Below, one piece after another: positions 32,835-40,539 of a stretch of 64,000 nt of DNA. The first letter of the stretch is position 1, and every line of letters starts with the position of its first letter. Below the pieces are notes generated by a model. That model ran no database searches. It was given only the letters and a program-made list of their open reading frames with translations, and had not been told where the DNA came from. Both the position numbers and the translations under genes were made by a program. The DNA lies in NCBI GenBank assembly GCA_965203435.1, contig CBDBCU010000006.1, positions 310,001 through 374,000 on the forward strand, given 5' to 3'. Origin of the DNA: CBDBCU01 sp965203435 (lineage in GTDB: Bacteria > Chloroflexota > Dehalococcoidia > Lucifugimonadales > UBA3495).

Positions 32835-33860
32835 CTAACCCCGCCCCGCCGCGGCCAAATCCGCTACCAGCAATTCCAGAGCCATATCCTCGGATTCCAC
32901 TTGGCCGGTTTTCAGGGCCAGGTCGGTATCCAGCAGGCGTTGGTAGCGGCGATTGACCTCTGGCCAGGGATGGCGGCGGGCCTGTTCCACGGTTTTGCGG
33001 ACGGCAAAGGGCGGGACGCCCAACTTGCCGGCCATTTCCTGCTGGGGAATCCGCTCCTCGGCCCAGTAGCGGGCCAATGCCACCAGCCGCAGCTGCCGTT
33101 CCATCATACTGATGATGTAAGGCAGCGCGGCCCCATCCTGCCGCAGTTGCTGCAACAGCCGCAGAGCAATCCCCGGCCGGCCGTCCAGCATCGCATCCAC
33201 GGCGTTGAAAATGCTGGCTTCCCGCACTTGGGACACCAGTTCCTGAATGTCGGATTCCTCAATGCTGCGGCCGGCGGCGTACAGCGACAGCTTTTCCATT
33301 TCCCGATCCAGCGTCCACAGGTCATTGCCCACCAGATCGGTCATAGTTTTAATGGCCGCCGGGCTGATGTTGGCCCCCTTTTGCTGAGCCAATCCCTTGA
33401 CATAACGGGCCAGGGCCTCGCCGTTGGGGGCCGGCAGATGTTTGACTTGCACTTGTTCCGCGCCTTTAAGCGCGGTCAGCAGCGGGTTGGCCTCGGCCAG
33501 GGCATTGTCCACCAGCAGCAGGCGGGTCGTATCGGGCATCGCGGCTATCGCCGCCGCCAAGCCGTCCCATTCCCCCAGGGCGCGGTTGCCTTGGCCGGAA
33601 CGGGCATTGCGCCCCCGGCCGCCGCCGCGGCCGCCTCGGCCCTCCATCGTCGTCAGCAAGCCGGTTACTACCACCAGCCGGCAGGCGTCCATAAAGGGCA
33701 GGGCATTGCAGACCGCCAGCAGGTCGGGCAGCTTGGCCTGACCGCCGTTAATGCGGTGCTGATTGGCGTCCAGCAGCGCGTCGGCCCCGGCTTCCTGTTC
33801 CAGCTTTTTCAGCTCTCCGGCTACCAGAAAGCTGTCGCCATAGATAACTTGGGCAGGCAA
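32835..33860 (-). CDS. holA: DNA polymerase III subunit delta
   Basis: 341 residues. Clamp-loader delta subunit with the family order: VIYGDSFLVAGELKKLE at the amino end, a strand with LPFMDACRLVVVTGL, a Gly/Arg-rich insertion (residues ~73-92, GRGGRGGGRGRN), DTTRLLLVDN, then the WTLDREMEKLSLYA and SIFNAVDAMLDGR segments, and the carboxyl LLDTDLALKTGQ helix. The Gly/Arg insertion is unusual and may be disordered. Confidence 0.9.
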   Translation of the reverse strand: MPAQVIYGDSFLVAGELKKLEQEAGADALLDANQHRINGGQAKLPDLLAVCNALPFMDACRLVVVTGLLTTMEGRGGRGGGRGRNARSGQGNRALGEWDGLAAAIAAMPDTTRLLLVDNALAEANPLLTALKGAEQVQVKHLPAPNGEALARYVKGLAQQKGANISPAAIKTMTDLVGNDLWTLDREMEKLSLYAAGRSIEESDIQELVSQVREASIFNAVDAMLDGRPGIALRLLQQLRQDGAALPYIISMMERQLRLVALARYWAEERIPQQEMAGKLGVPPFAVRKTVEQARRHPWPEVNRRYQRLLDTDLALKTGQVESEDMALELLVADLAAAGRG

Positions 33861-33944
33861 GATTCCTCCCGATGGGATTCCATTCTGCTATCGGATATTC
33901 GTCCGGCAAAGGTTTAGGATACTCCCGGCGACAAGTTAAGGATG

Positions 33945-33972
33945 ACCCTTCAACAAGTTCCGGGTGAGCGGG
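33945..33972. repeat. REP-A element
   Basis: ACCCTTCAACAAGTTCCGGG plus TGAGCGGGG, in the short gap between divergently arranged minus-strand genes. Confidence 0.7.
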
Positions 33973-34007
33973 GGGAATATCCGGCAACGGCCTCCCGGCA
34001 GGGTTGG

Positions 34008-34439
34008 TTAAAGTTGTTCCCCCGGCCGTTCCACCAGTTCGGTAAGGATGCCGAATACGGAACGGGGATGGATAAAGGCAATGTCCCCGGACAAGCCCTC
34101 CCGGGGTTCCCGGTCAATCAGCTGCAAGCCCAGGTCGGCAACGATTTGCAGCTTGCCGGGCAGGTCGTTGACATAAAAAGCCAGGTGATGCAGCCCCTCG
34201 CCGCGCCGGTCAATAAAGCGGCCGATGGGCGTGTCGGCGGCCGTCGGCGCCAGCAATTCCAGTCGGGTTTGCCCCACCGGGACTAAAGCCCCCCGCACGC
34301 CCTGGTCGGCCAGTTCCTTGATTTCCGGCCTGGGCGCGCCGAAAACCGTAGTGAACAATTGCAGGGCGGCGTCCAAATCCCTAACGGCAATGCCGACATG
34401 GTCGATGTAGTCAACGGCGCAAACCGGCGGGTCAGTCAA
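34008..34439 (-). CDS. mce: Methylmalonyl-CoA epimerase
   Basis: 143 residues. VOC-fold enzyme interconverting (S)- and (R)-methylmalonyl-CoA. Metal ligands H14 (YIDHVGIAV), E61 (TRLELLAP), H84 (LHHLAF) and E134 (LTELVE) are all in place, as are the family segments GVRGALVPVG and PIGRFIDRRGEGLHH. It is adjacent to acyl-CoA dehydrogenase and close to the mutase large subunit on the same strand, linking propionyl-CoA metabolism to branched-chain oxidation. Confidence 0.93.
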   Translation of the reverse strand: MTDPPVCAVDYIDHVGIAVRDLDAALQLFTTVFGAPRPEIKELADQGVRGALVPVGQTRLELLAPTAADTPIGRFIDRRGEGLHHLAFYVNDLPGKLQIVADLGLQLIDREPREGLSGDIAFIHPRSVFGILTELVERPGEQL

Positions 34440-34486
34440 GATGCAACTCCTGGGTGTTTCCGTTACTTACGGCAATATAGCGCCAC

Positions 34487-34628
34487 TGCCTATGGAATGT
34501 CCTTCCGCTCATCCTGAACTCGTTGAAGGATGAACCACCATAAGCAAAGGAATATCGGCCGTTGCCTATGGAATGTCCTTCCGCTCATCCTGAACTCGTT
34601 GAAGGATGAACAGTCATAAGCAAAGGAA
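34487..34628. repeat. 76-bp tandem repeat with REP-A cores
   Basis: Two units starting at 34487 and 34563, each TGCCTATGGAATGTCCTTCC, then CTCATCCTGAACTCGTTG-AAGGATGAAC and a CATAAGCAAAGGAA tail. The array reaches the 3' end of the acyl-CoA dehydrogenase gene, and its edge (AAGCAAAGG) abuts the stop codon. Confidence 0.85.
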
Positions 34629-34632
34629 ACGC

Positions 34633-35787
34633 TTAAATCGGGTACTGGCTCAACACCTGGCGGGCAATGAGCAGCCGCTGCACTTCCGAAGTGCCTTCGT
34701 AGATGGTCGTTACCCGGGCATCCCGGAACAGCCGCTCCACCGGGGAATCCTTAAAGTAGCCGTAGCCGCCGTGGACTTGCACCGCTTGGGAACTGACCTG
34801 AACGCACATTTCCGAGGCGATAAGTTTGGCCATGGACGCCTCGTTGATATAGGGCAAACCCGCGTCTTTCAGGGTCGCCGCCTGCATGGTGGTAGTGCGG
34901 GCGGCGTACACCGCCGTAGCCATATCCGCCAGCATAAACTGAATGGCCTGATGCTGGGCAATAGGGCGGCCAAAGGATTCCCGCTGCTGGGCGTAGCGGG
35001 CGGCGGCTTCCAAAGCGGCCTGCCCGATGCCCACGCATTGGGCGGCGATGATGATGCGGCTGGAATCGAGGATTTCCATAGCGTAGCGGAAACCCCGGCC
35101 CTCCTCCCCCAGCAGGTTTTCGGCGGGAACCGGCGTATCCTGAAAGACCACTTCGTTAGTGCTGGAGGCCCGGATGCCCATTTTCCCGTGCATGGGGGTA
35201 ACGGTCATTCCCGGCGCGCCCCGGGGGACGACAAAGGCGCTGATCCCCTTATAGCCCTGGCTGCGGTCCTCCGTGGCAAAAACCACCATTGCCTCAGCTA
35301 CATCGGCGTTGGTAATAAACATTTTGCTGCCGTTGAGAAACCAAGCACCATCCCGGTTGACCGCCGTGGTTTGCAAAGCGGCCGCGTCGGAACCGCCGCC
35401 CGGTTCGGTCAAAGCCCAAGCCGCCACCCCCCGGCCGCTAGCCAGAGCGGGGACAAACCGCTGTTTCTGCTCGGCGTTGCCGAACTTGTAGATGGTAGTG
35501 GTGCCGAGGGAAAGGTGGGCAATCAGGCTGACGCTGGCGGCGGCATCGCCGCGGGCCGTTTCCTCGGCGGCAATGGCAATCTGCCGGTAGCCGCCGCCGC
35601 TGCCGCCGTACTGCGGGTCAATGCCGATGCCGGTCAAACCCAGGCGGGCCAAGCCCTGCCAGTTCGGCCAGTCGAATTCCTCTTTTTCATCCACTTCCCG
35701 GGCCCGGGGCGCCAACTCCCGGTCGGCAAAATCCCGTACCAAGGTTTGGAGCATCCGCTCCTCCTCGTTAAGCATCGGGTCGGGCAT
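34633..35787 (-). CDS. Acyl-CoA dehydrogenase
   Basis: 384 residues from MPDPMLNEEERML, with AAGGAGT upstream; earlier Met codons lack a site. FAD-dependent short/branched-chain type: WALTEPGGGSDAAAL near residue 125, NGSKMFITNADVAEAM, MGIRASSTNEVVF, QAIQFMLADMAT, and IYEGTSEVQRLLIAR with the catalytic Glu near residue 365. The full family length and neighbours (epimerase, mutase) suggest fatty or branched-chain acyl-CoA oxidation. Confidence 0.93.
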   Translation of the reverse strand: MPDPMLNEEERMLQTLVRDFADRELAPRAREVDEKEEFDWPNWQGLARLGLTGIGIDPQYGGSGGGYRQIAIAAEETARGDAAASVSLIAHLSLGTTTIYKFGNAEQKQRFVPALASGRGVAAWALTEPGGGSDAAALQTTAVNRDGAWFLNGSKMFITNADVAEAMVVFATEDRSQGYKGISAFVVPRGAPGMTVTPMHGKMGIRASSTNEVVFQDTPVPAENLLGEEGRGFRYAMEILDSSRIIIAAQCVGIGQAALEAAARYAQQRESFGRPIAQHQAIQFMLADMATAVYAARTTTMQAATLKDAGLPYINEASMAKLIASEMCVQVSSQAVQVHGGYGYFKDSPVERLFRDARVTTIYEGTSEVQRLLIARQVLSQYPI

Positions 35788-35863
35788 TGCTTTACTCCTT
35801 GTTGAACCGGCCCGGCCGCCGGACCGGATTCCTTTGATTGCCGGCCGGTTGGCCGGCCGCCGG

Positions 35864-37618
35864 CTAAAAAGACATTTCCCCCGGCTGTTCGCCGAAAACA
35901 CTGCGGAATACTTGGCAGATTTCGCCCAGGGTGCAGTAGGCTAGTACGCACTCCAGCGTAGCCGGGATGGTGTTGTCCGGGCTGCGGGCGGCCTCCTCTA
36001 GGTTAGCCAGGGATTTTTTGACGGCGGCGTTGTCCCGAACCCGGCGCAACCGTTCCAGCCGTTGGGTTTGCTGGCGGGCCACTTCCGGGTTCACCCGCAA
36101 CAAACTGCCGGCCGGCGCCGTATCGCTGACATAGCGGTTCACCCCCACGATAGTGCGCTCGCCGCGATCCACTTCCCGTTGATGCCGATAGGCGGCCTCG
36201 CTGATTTCCCGCACCTGAAAGCCCTGCTCAATGGCGGCCACGGCCCCGCCCTGCCGGTCAATCCGCTCAATGTAATCCAGGGCCGCCCGCTCCAATTGGT
36301 CGGTAAGGCTCTCGATATACCAGGAGCCGCCCAGCGGGTCAACCACATCGGCAACGCCGCTTTCGTGGGCGATGATTTGCTGGGTGCGGAGGGAAAGCTG
36401 CGCCGATTCCTCGGTCGGCAGGCCCAGGGCTTCATCCCGGGAATTGACATGGAGGGATTGAGTGCCGCCCAATACGGCAGCCAAGGCTTGCACCGTGCTG
36501 CGAATCAAGTTGTTGTCCGGCTGCTGGGCGGTCAGCGTTACCCCGGCCGTTTGCGTATGAAAGCGCAGCATCAGCGACCGGGGATCCGTGGCCCCGAAGC
36601 GTTCCCGCATAATCCCTGCCCACATCCGCCGCGCCGCCCGATACTTGGCTACTTCCTCCAGCAGGTTGTTCTGGGCCACAAAGAAAAAGGACAGGCGCGG
36701 CGCAAAATCATCCACTTTCAGCCCGGCGGCCACGGCGGCCTCTACATAGGCAATGGCGTTGGCAAAAGTAAAGGCCAATTCCTGCACGGCGGTGGCCCCG
36801 GCTTCCCGCAGATGATAGCCGCTGATGCTGATGGTGTTCCAGCGCGGCAAGTGGGCGGCGCAATACTTGAACACATCCACCACCAGCCGCATCGAAGGCC
36901 GCGGCGGGTAGGCATAAGTTCCTCGGGCAATGTATTCCTTGAGAATGTCATTCTGGAGGGTGCCGCTAAGCTTTTCCGGGGCAACCCCCTGATTCCGGGC
37001 GGCGGCCACATAAAGGCACAGCAACACTGACGCCGTGGCGTTGATGGTCATCGAGGCGCTGATTTGATCCAGAGGGATGCCCTCAAAAAGGGTTTCCATA
37101 TCCTCCAGGCTGCAAATCGGGACGCCCACCTTGCCCACTTCCCCTTTGGCTTGCGGCGCATCGGAATCGTAGCCAATCTGCGTGGGCAGGTCAAAGGCTA
37201 CCGACAGGCCGGTCTGCCCCTGTTCCAGCAGATAGCGGAAACGGCGGTTGGTGTCGGCGGCGGTGGCATAGCCCGAATACTGGCGCATCGTCCAGAGGCG
37301 GCCCCGGTACATATTGGGCTGGACGCCCCGGGTATAGGGAAACTCCCCCGGATAGCCGATCTTTTGCCCAGCCCCTTCCGCCCCGGCGGCTGCCGGGCCA
37401 TCCCGACCATCCCCGGCCGCCGCCGGGGCCTCCCGGTCAGCGCCGCCGCCGGCCGGTCCATCCCGTTCCGTGCCGCCGGCCGCCGGGCCGTACAACGCAT
37501 CGATCGGGATGCCGCTGTCGGTCTGAAACTGTTCCTGCCGTTCCGGGAAACGCTGCCGGGCCGGTTGCAGGGTCTGCTTCCGCCACTGTTCCGGGCTGCT
37601 GCTGCCGCTGCCGGACAT
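35864..37618 (-). CDS. mcmA1: Methylmalonyl-CoA mutase, catalytic large subunit
   Basis: 584 residues. It rearranges (R)-methylmalonyl-CoA to succinyl-CoA with the B12 subunit encoded at 22.4 kb. TIM-barrel signatures: FPYTRGVQPNMYRGRLWTMRQYSG read in two parts (residues ~94-117), SVAFDLPTQIGYDSD, SGTLQNDILKEY, RFHTQTAGVTLTAQQP, and DPLGGSWYIE. No fused cobalamin domain. A Gly/Ala/Asp/Arg-rich stretch (about residues 45-83) is inserted between the usual amino helix and the barrel. Confidence 0.94.
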   Translation of the reverse strand: MSGSGSSSPEQWRKQTLQPARQRFPERQEQFQTDSGIPIDALYGPAAGGTERDGPAGGGADREAPAAAGDGRDGPAAAGAEGAGQKIGYPGEFPYTRGVQPNMYRGRLWTMRQYSGYATAADTNRRFRYLLEQGQTGLSVAFDLPTQIGYDSDAPQAKGEVGKVGVPICSLEDMETLFEGIPLDQISASMTINATASVLLCLYVAAARNQGVAPEKLSGTLQNDILKEYIARGTYAYPPRPSMRLVVDVFKYCAAHLPRWNTISISGYHLREAGATAVQELAFTFANAIAYVEAAVAAGLKVDDFAPRLSFFFVAQNNLLEEVAKYRAARRMWAGIMRERFGATDPRSLMLRFHTQTAGVTLTAQQPDNNLIRSTVQALAAVLGGTQSLHVNSRDEALGLPTEESAQLSLRTQQIIAHESGVADVVDPLGGSWYIESLTDQLERAALDYIERIDRQGGAVAAIEQGFQVREISEAAYRHQREVDRGERTIVGVNRYVSDTAPAGSLLRVNPEVARQQTQRLERLRRVRDNAAVKKSLANLEEAARSPDNTIPATLECVLAYCTLGEICQVFRSVFGEQPGEMSF

Positions 37619-37701
37619 CTGATTGTCCCCTCCTGCGCCGGCGGCCCCGACGCTGCCAACATTTTACCCGGATTAACGGCGCGGCTCAACCGGGCGGGGA
37701 A

Positions 37702-38010
37702 AGGCAATCGCCTATAAAAACCGTCCTTTCCGCCGCCCTCTATCGTCATTCCCGCGCAAGCGGGAATCCGGAAATGCCGCCGCCCCTACCGTCCTTCCCG
37801 CGCAAGCGGGAATCCAGAACGGTACTGCCTTATGATGCCGCATACCGGGCAAGCAACCGGTGGATTCCCGCTTACGCGGGAATGACCCCGCGGGGCTGAG
37901 GATCCAGGCTTTCCAGGAGCTTGGATTCCGCGCAAGCGGGAATGACGGTAAGAGGGATGGGAATATATAGAGGCCGGGAAGTACGGTTCCTATGATGTAA
38001 TTGCCCGGCG
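37702..38010. repeat. Cluster of four REP-B palindromes with outer composite ends
   Basis: Outer left end GGCAATCGCCTATA at 37702 and right end ATGTAATTGCCCGG near 38003. Between them REP-B copies lie near 37743 and 37787 (direct) and 37861 and 37920 (inverted). This BIME-like block fills the 463-base gap between mutase and the next gene. Confidence 0.8.
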
Positions 38011-38026
38011 ATTTTCCCGCCGCAGG

Positions 38027-38056
38027 ATGACAAAACCGCCGCCGCCGGTGTATAAT
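38027..38056 (+). promoter_or_regulatory. Promoter ATGACA-N18-TATAAT
   Basis: Five-of-six -35 and perfect -10, 26 bases before the coiled-coil gene, whose ATG is preceded by AAAGGAGCGG. Confidence 0.6.
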
Positions 38057-38081
38057 GATTTCCGAAAGGAGCGGAACCGCT

Positions 38082-39101
38082 ATGACCAGCTCGCCCACCA
38101 TCAACAACATCGTCGACCTCTACCGGATTATCGATGAACAGCCCGAGTGGGCCGAAGCCCTGCGGAGTCGGCTGCTGGGCGCTGAACTGCTGGCTATGCC
38201 CCGGCAGCTGGCCCAGCTTACCGCGGAGACCCGGGATCTCCGCGCCATAACCGAAAAGCTGGCCGAAACCGCCGCCGAGCATACCGTCCAACTGGTCGAG
38301 CATACCCGGCAGCTGGCCGAGCTGACCACGCAGGTCAAGGAACATACCGTCCAGCTGGCCGAGCTGACCACGCAGGTCAAGGAGCATACCGTCCAGCTGA
38401 CCGAGCTGACCACGCAGGTCAAGGAGCATACCGTCCAGCTGACCGAGCTGACCACGCAGGTCAAAGAGCATACCGTCCAGCTGACCGAGCTGACCACGCA
38501 GGTCAAAGAGCATACCGTCCAGCTGACCGAACTGACCGCGCAGGTCAAGGAGCATACCGTCCAGCTGACCGAGCAGTCCCGGCAGATAGCTGAACTGACC
38601 ACTCAGGTTAAGGAGCATACCGTCCAGCTGACCGAGCAGTCCCGGCAGCTGACTGAGCTGCGCCGCATCGCCGAGAATCACACGGCCCGAATGGAACGGA
38701 TCGGGGACGACACCGGCAATCTGAAAGGTATGTTCGCCGAAATCCAGGCCGAAAAGACCATCGTCGCCATCGCCGCCGACTTCGACCTCCACGACCCGGT
38801 CCTGGTTTCCCAGACGGAACTCATGAAAATGGCCCTGCAACTGGGCCTGGATCCGGACACCCGGAAAAGTTTCGTCCGGGCCGACATCGTCTTTCAAGCC
38901 CGGGACGAAGCGGGAAACGCCTTATATGCCGCCGTGGAAGTATCCTGGACGGCGGACTGGCGGGACACCGGCCGAGCCCGCCGCAATGCCGCCTTGCTGG
39001 AACAGGCCACCGGCTACCCGGCCTGGTCCATCGTGGCCGGCAACCGCTGGGTGAATGATCTCGACTGGACCGGAATCCGCTGGTTCCTGTTGGAAGCGTA
39101 A
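38082..39101 (+). CDS. Coiled-coil repeat protein with possible PD-(D/E)XK-like domain
   Basis: 339 residues. The amino segment (1-70) is helical. Residues ~72-200 hold eight H-T-V-Q-L units, mostly in 14-residue repeats of the form KEHTVQLTELTTQV, whose 42-base DNA copies are nearly identical. After RMERIGDDTGNLKGM a globular domain follows with a strand RADIVFQARD, then AAVEVSW and GRARRNAALLEQATGYPAWSIVAG. Asp-x(n)-Glu-x-Ser followed by an alternating alpha/beta core resembles the PD-(D/E)XK nuclease fold with Ser in place of Lys. Activity is unproven. Confidence 0.7.
   Translation: MTSSPTINNIVDLYRIIDEQPEWAEALRSRLLGAELLAMPRQLAQLTAETRDLRAITEKLAETAAEHTVQLVEHTRQLAELTTQVKEHTVQLAELTTQVKEHTVQLTELTTQVKEHTVQLTELTTQVKEHTVQLTELTTQVKEHTVQLTELTAQVKEHTVQLTEQSRQIAELTTQVKEHTVQLTEQSRQLTELRRIAENHTARMERIGDDTGNLKGMFAEIQAEKTIVAIAADFDLHDPVLVSQTELMKMALQLGLDPDTRKSFVRADIVFQARDEAGNALYAAVEVSWTADWRDTGRARRNAALLEQATGYPAWSIVAGNRWVNDLDWTGIRWFLLEA
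38322..38575. repeat. 42-bp intragenic tandem repeat
   Basis: Consecutive near-identical 42-base units encode the KEHTVQLTELTTQV repeats. Low nucleotide divergence implies recent expansion or homogenisation, so copy number may vary between strains. Confidence 0.8.
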
Positions 39102-39165
39102 AGAACGGCAACGACCAACGGCTTTTGATGGCTCAGGGAGTTCTCTCGCCCCCACCGGGATAGAC

Positions 39166-39272
39166 CGGGCAATCGCATATAGAAGCGGGAATCCAGAGGT
39201 TGCGGCCTTTCTGGATTCCCATTTCCACGGGAAAGACGGTAGGCCGTTGTTAGCTATATGCAATTGCCGCGT
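39166..39272. repeat. Composite palindromic element
   Basis: Outer ends GGGCAATCGCATATAG and CTATATGCAATTGCC are inverted repeats with one main mismatch. They enclose AAGCGGGAATCC and a diverged inverted REP-B. It occupies the 306-base gap before yvcK. Confidence 0.75.
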
Positions 39273-39407
39273 CACCTATTGCGCCAAAAACGCCCTTGCC
39301 GGCAACTTGACAATTGACAAATCTTATCCCTATACTACCCGCAACATTTGCAAGGCAAGGCGGGCGGCTATCTTTCCGGGCGCGCCGGACTGCCGGGTCA
39401 AGGGGCT

Positions 39408-40415
39408 ATGGGCAAGCAGGAAATAGTAGTGGTGGGCGGCGGCTCCGGCAACCACACCACCCTGAGCGGACTGAAAAACGAGGACTGCAACCTCTCCGCC
39501 GTGGTGGCTATGACCGACAACGGGGGCAGTTCCGGGCGTCTGCGGGACGAACTCGGCCAACTGCCGCCGGGCGACATCCGCCGTTGCCTGATGGCCCTGA
39601 CCGCCGACAGCGCCGCGGGGCAGGTATTGCGCCGCCTCTTTGACTACCGCTTTAACTCCGGCAACGGCCTCAGCGGGCATAACTTCGGCAACCTCTTTCT
39701 TACCGCCCTTACCGAAGTTACCGGTAGCGCCATCAGCGCCATTGACGAAGCCTCCCGCATCCTGGGCATACGCGGCCAGGTCTTGCCGGTTACGCTCACC
39801 CGCTCCACCCTGGTGGCTACCCTGGAAAACGGCAAGGAAATTTCCGGGGAATCGGCCATTGACCTGCGGCGGGACAACCTGGAAATCGGCATTGACTACA
39901 TCCGCCTCCAGCCCAAAGCCTATGTCTATCCCCCGGTGCTGGAAGCCATTGCCCGGGCCGACCTTATCGTAATGGGCCCCGGCGACATCTACACCAGCGT
40001 TTTGCCCAACCTGCTGGTCGAGGATGTAGCCGAGGCCATAAAGGACTCCAAAGCGGTCAAGGTTCACATCTGCAACCTGATGACCAAGCCCGGCGAATCC
40101 GATGGATTCAAGGCATCCACCTTTGTCAAACTGCTCCTGTCTTACCTCGGCACCGATGTTCCCCTGGATTACCTGATTTTCAACAACCGCCCCTTTCCCC
40201 AGCGCTTGCTGGAACGCTATGCCTTGGAGCGGCAATATCCGGTGGAATTGGATGTTGAGGAATGTCGAACCGTGGCCCGGGAGATAGTATCCTGCCCGGT
40301 GCTGGCCGCCGGCGTCTATCTGCGCCACGATCCGGGCGCGTTGGCCCGGGCCCTGATGGACATTCTACACCGCCCGGCCCGCCGCCGGGAGTATCAACTG
40401 GCCGTCGGCCGTTAG
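39408..40415 (+). CDS. yvcK: Gluconeogenesis factor YvcK/CofD-family protein
   Basis: 335 residues. It begins with the nucleotide-binding VVVGGGSGNHTTLSGLK, followed by VVAMTDNGGSSGRLRDELG and LPPGDIRRCL, with NFGNLFLTAL, GPGDIYTSVLPNLLV and ICNLMTKPGESDGF further on. These are YvcK hallmarks. YvcK binds UDP-GlcNAc and controls carbon flux to peptidoglycan by directing GlmS. glmS is the next gene, which supports the link. The canonical GG-T-G-S has an N-H change. Confidence 0.93.
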   Translation: MGKQEIVVVGGGSGNHTTLSGLKNEDCNLSAVVAMTDNGGSSGRLRDELGQLPPGDIRRCLMALTADSAAGQVLRRLFDYRFNSGNGLSGHNFGNLFLTALTEVTGSAISAIDEASRILGIRGQVLPVTLTRSTLVATLENGKEISGESAIDLRRDNLEIGIDYIRLQPKAYVYPPVLEAIARADLIVMGPGDIYTSVLPNLLVEDVAEAIKDSKAVKVHICNLMTKPGESDGFKASTFVKLLLSYLGTDVPLDYLIFNNRPFPQRLLERYALERQYPVELDVEECRTVAREIVSCPVLAAGVYLRHDPGALARALMDILHRPARRREYQLAVGR

Positions 40416-40539
40416 CCGCCGCCAATCCCATCCCTGCAATGCCCGCCGCTATTATGGCTTATGCCAGCCCCATCCGCCGGTCAAAGCCGCCTTTTTTCCC
40501 GGCGGCCGGAATTATCCATCCCGTTACCCCGGAGGCGCT

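Noticed and set aside
40416..40539. glmS ribozyme upstream of glmS
   Set aside because: The leader is short and shows no ribozyme-like core; amino-sugar control here more likely involves YvcK.
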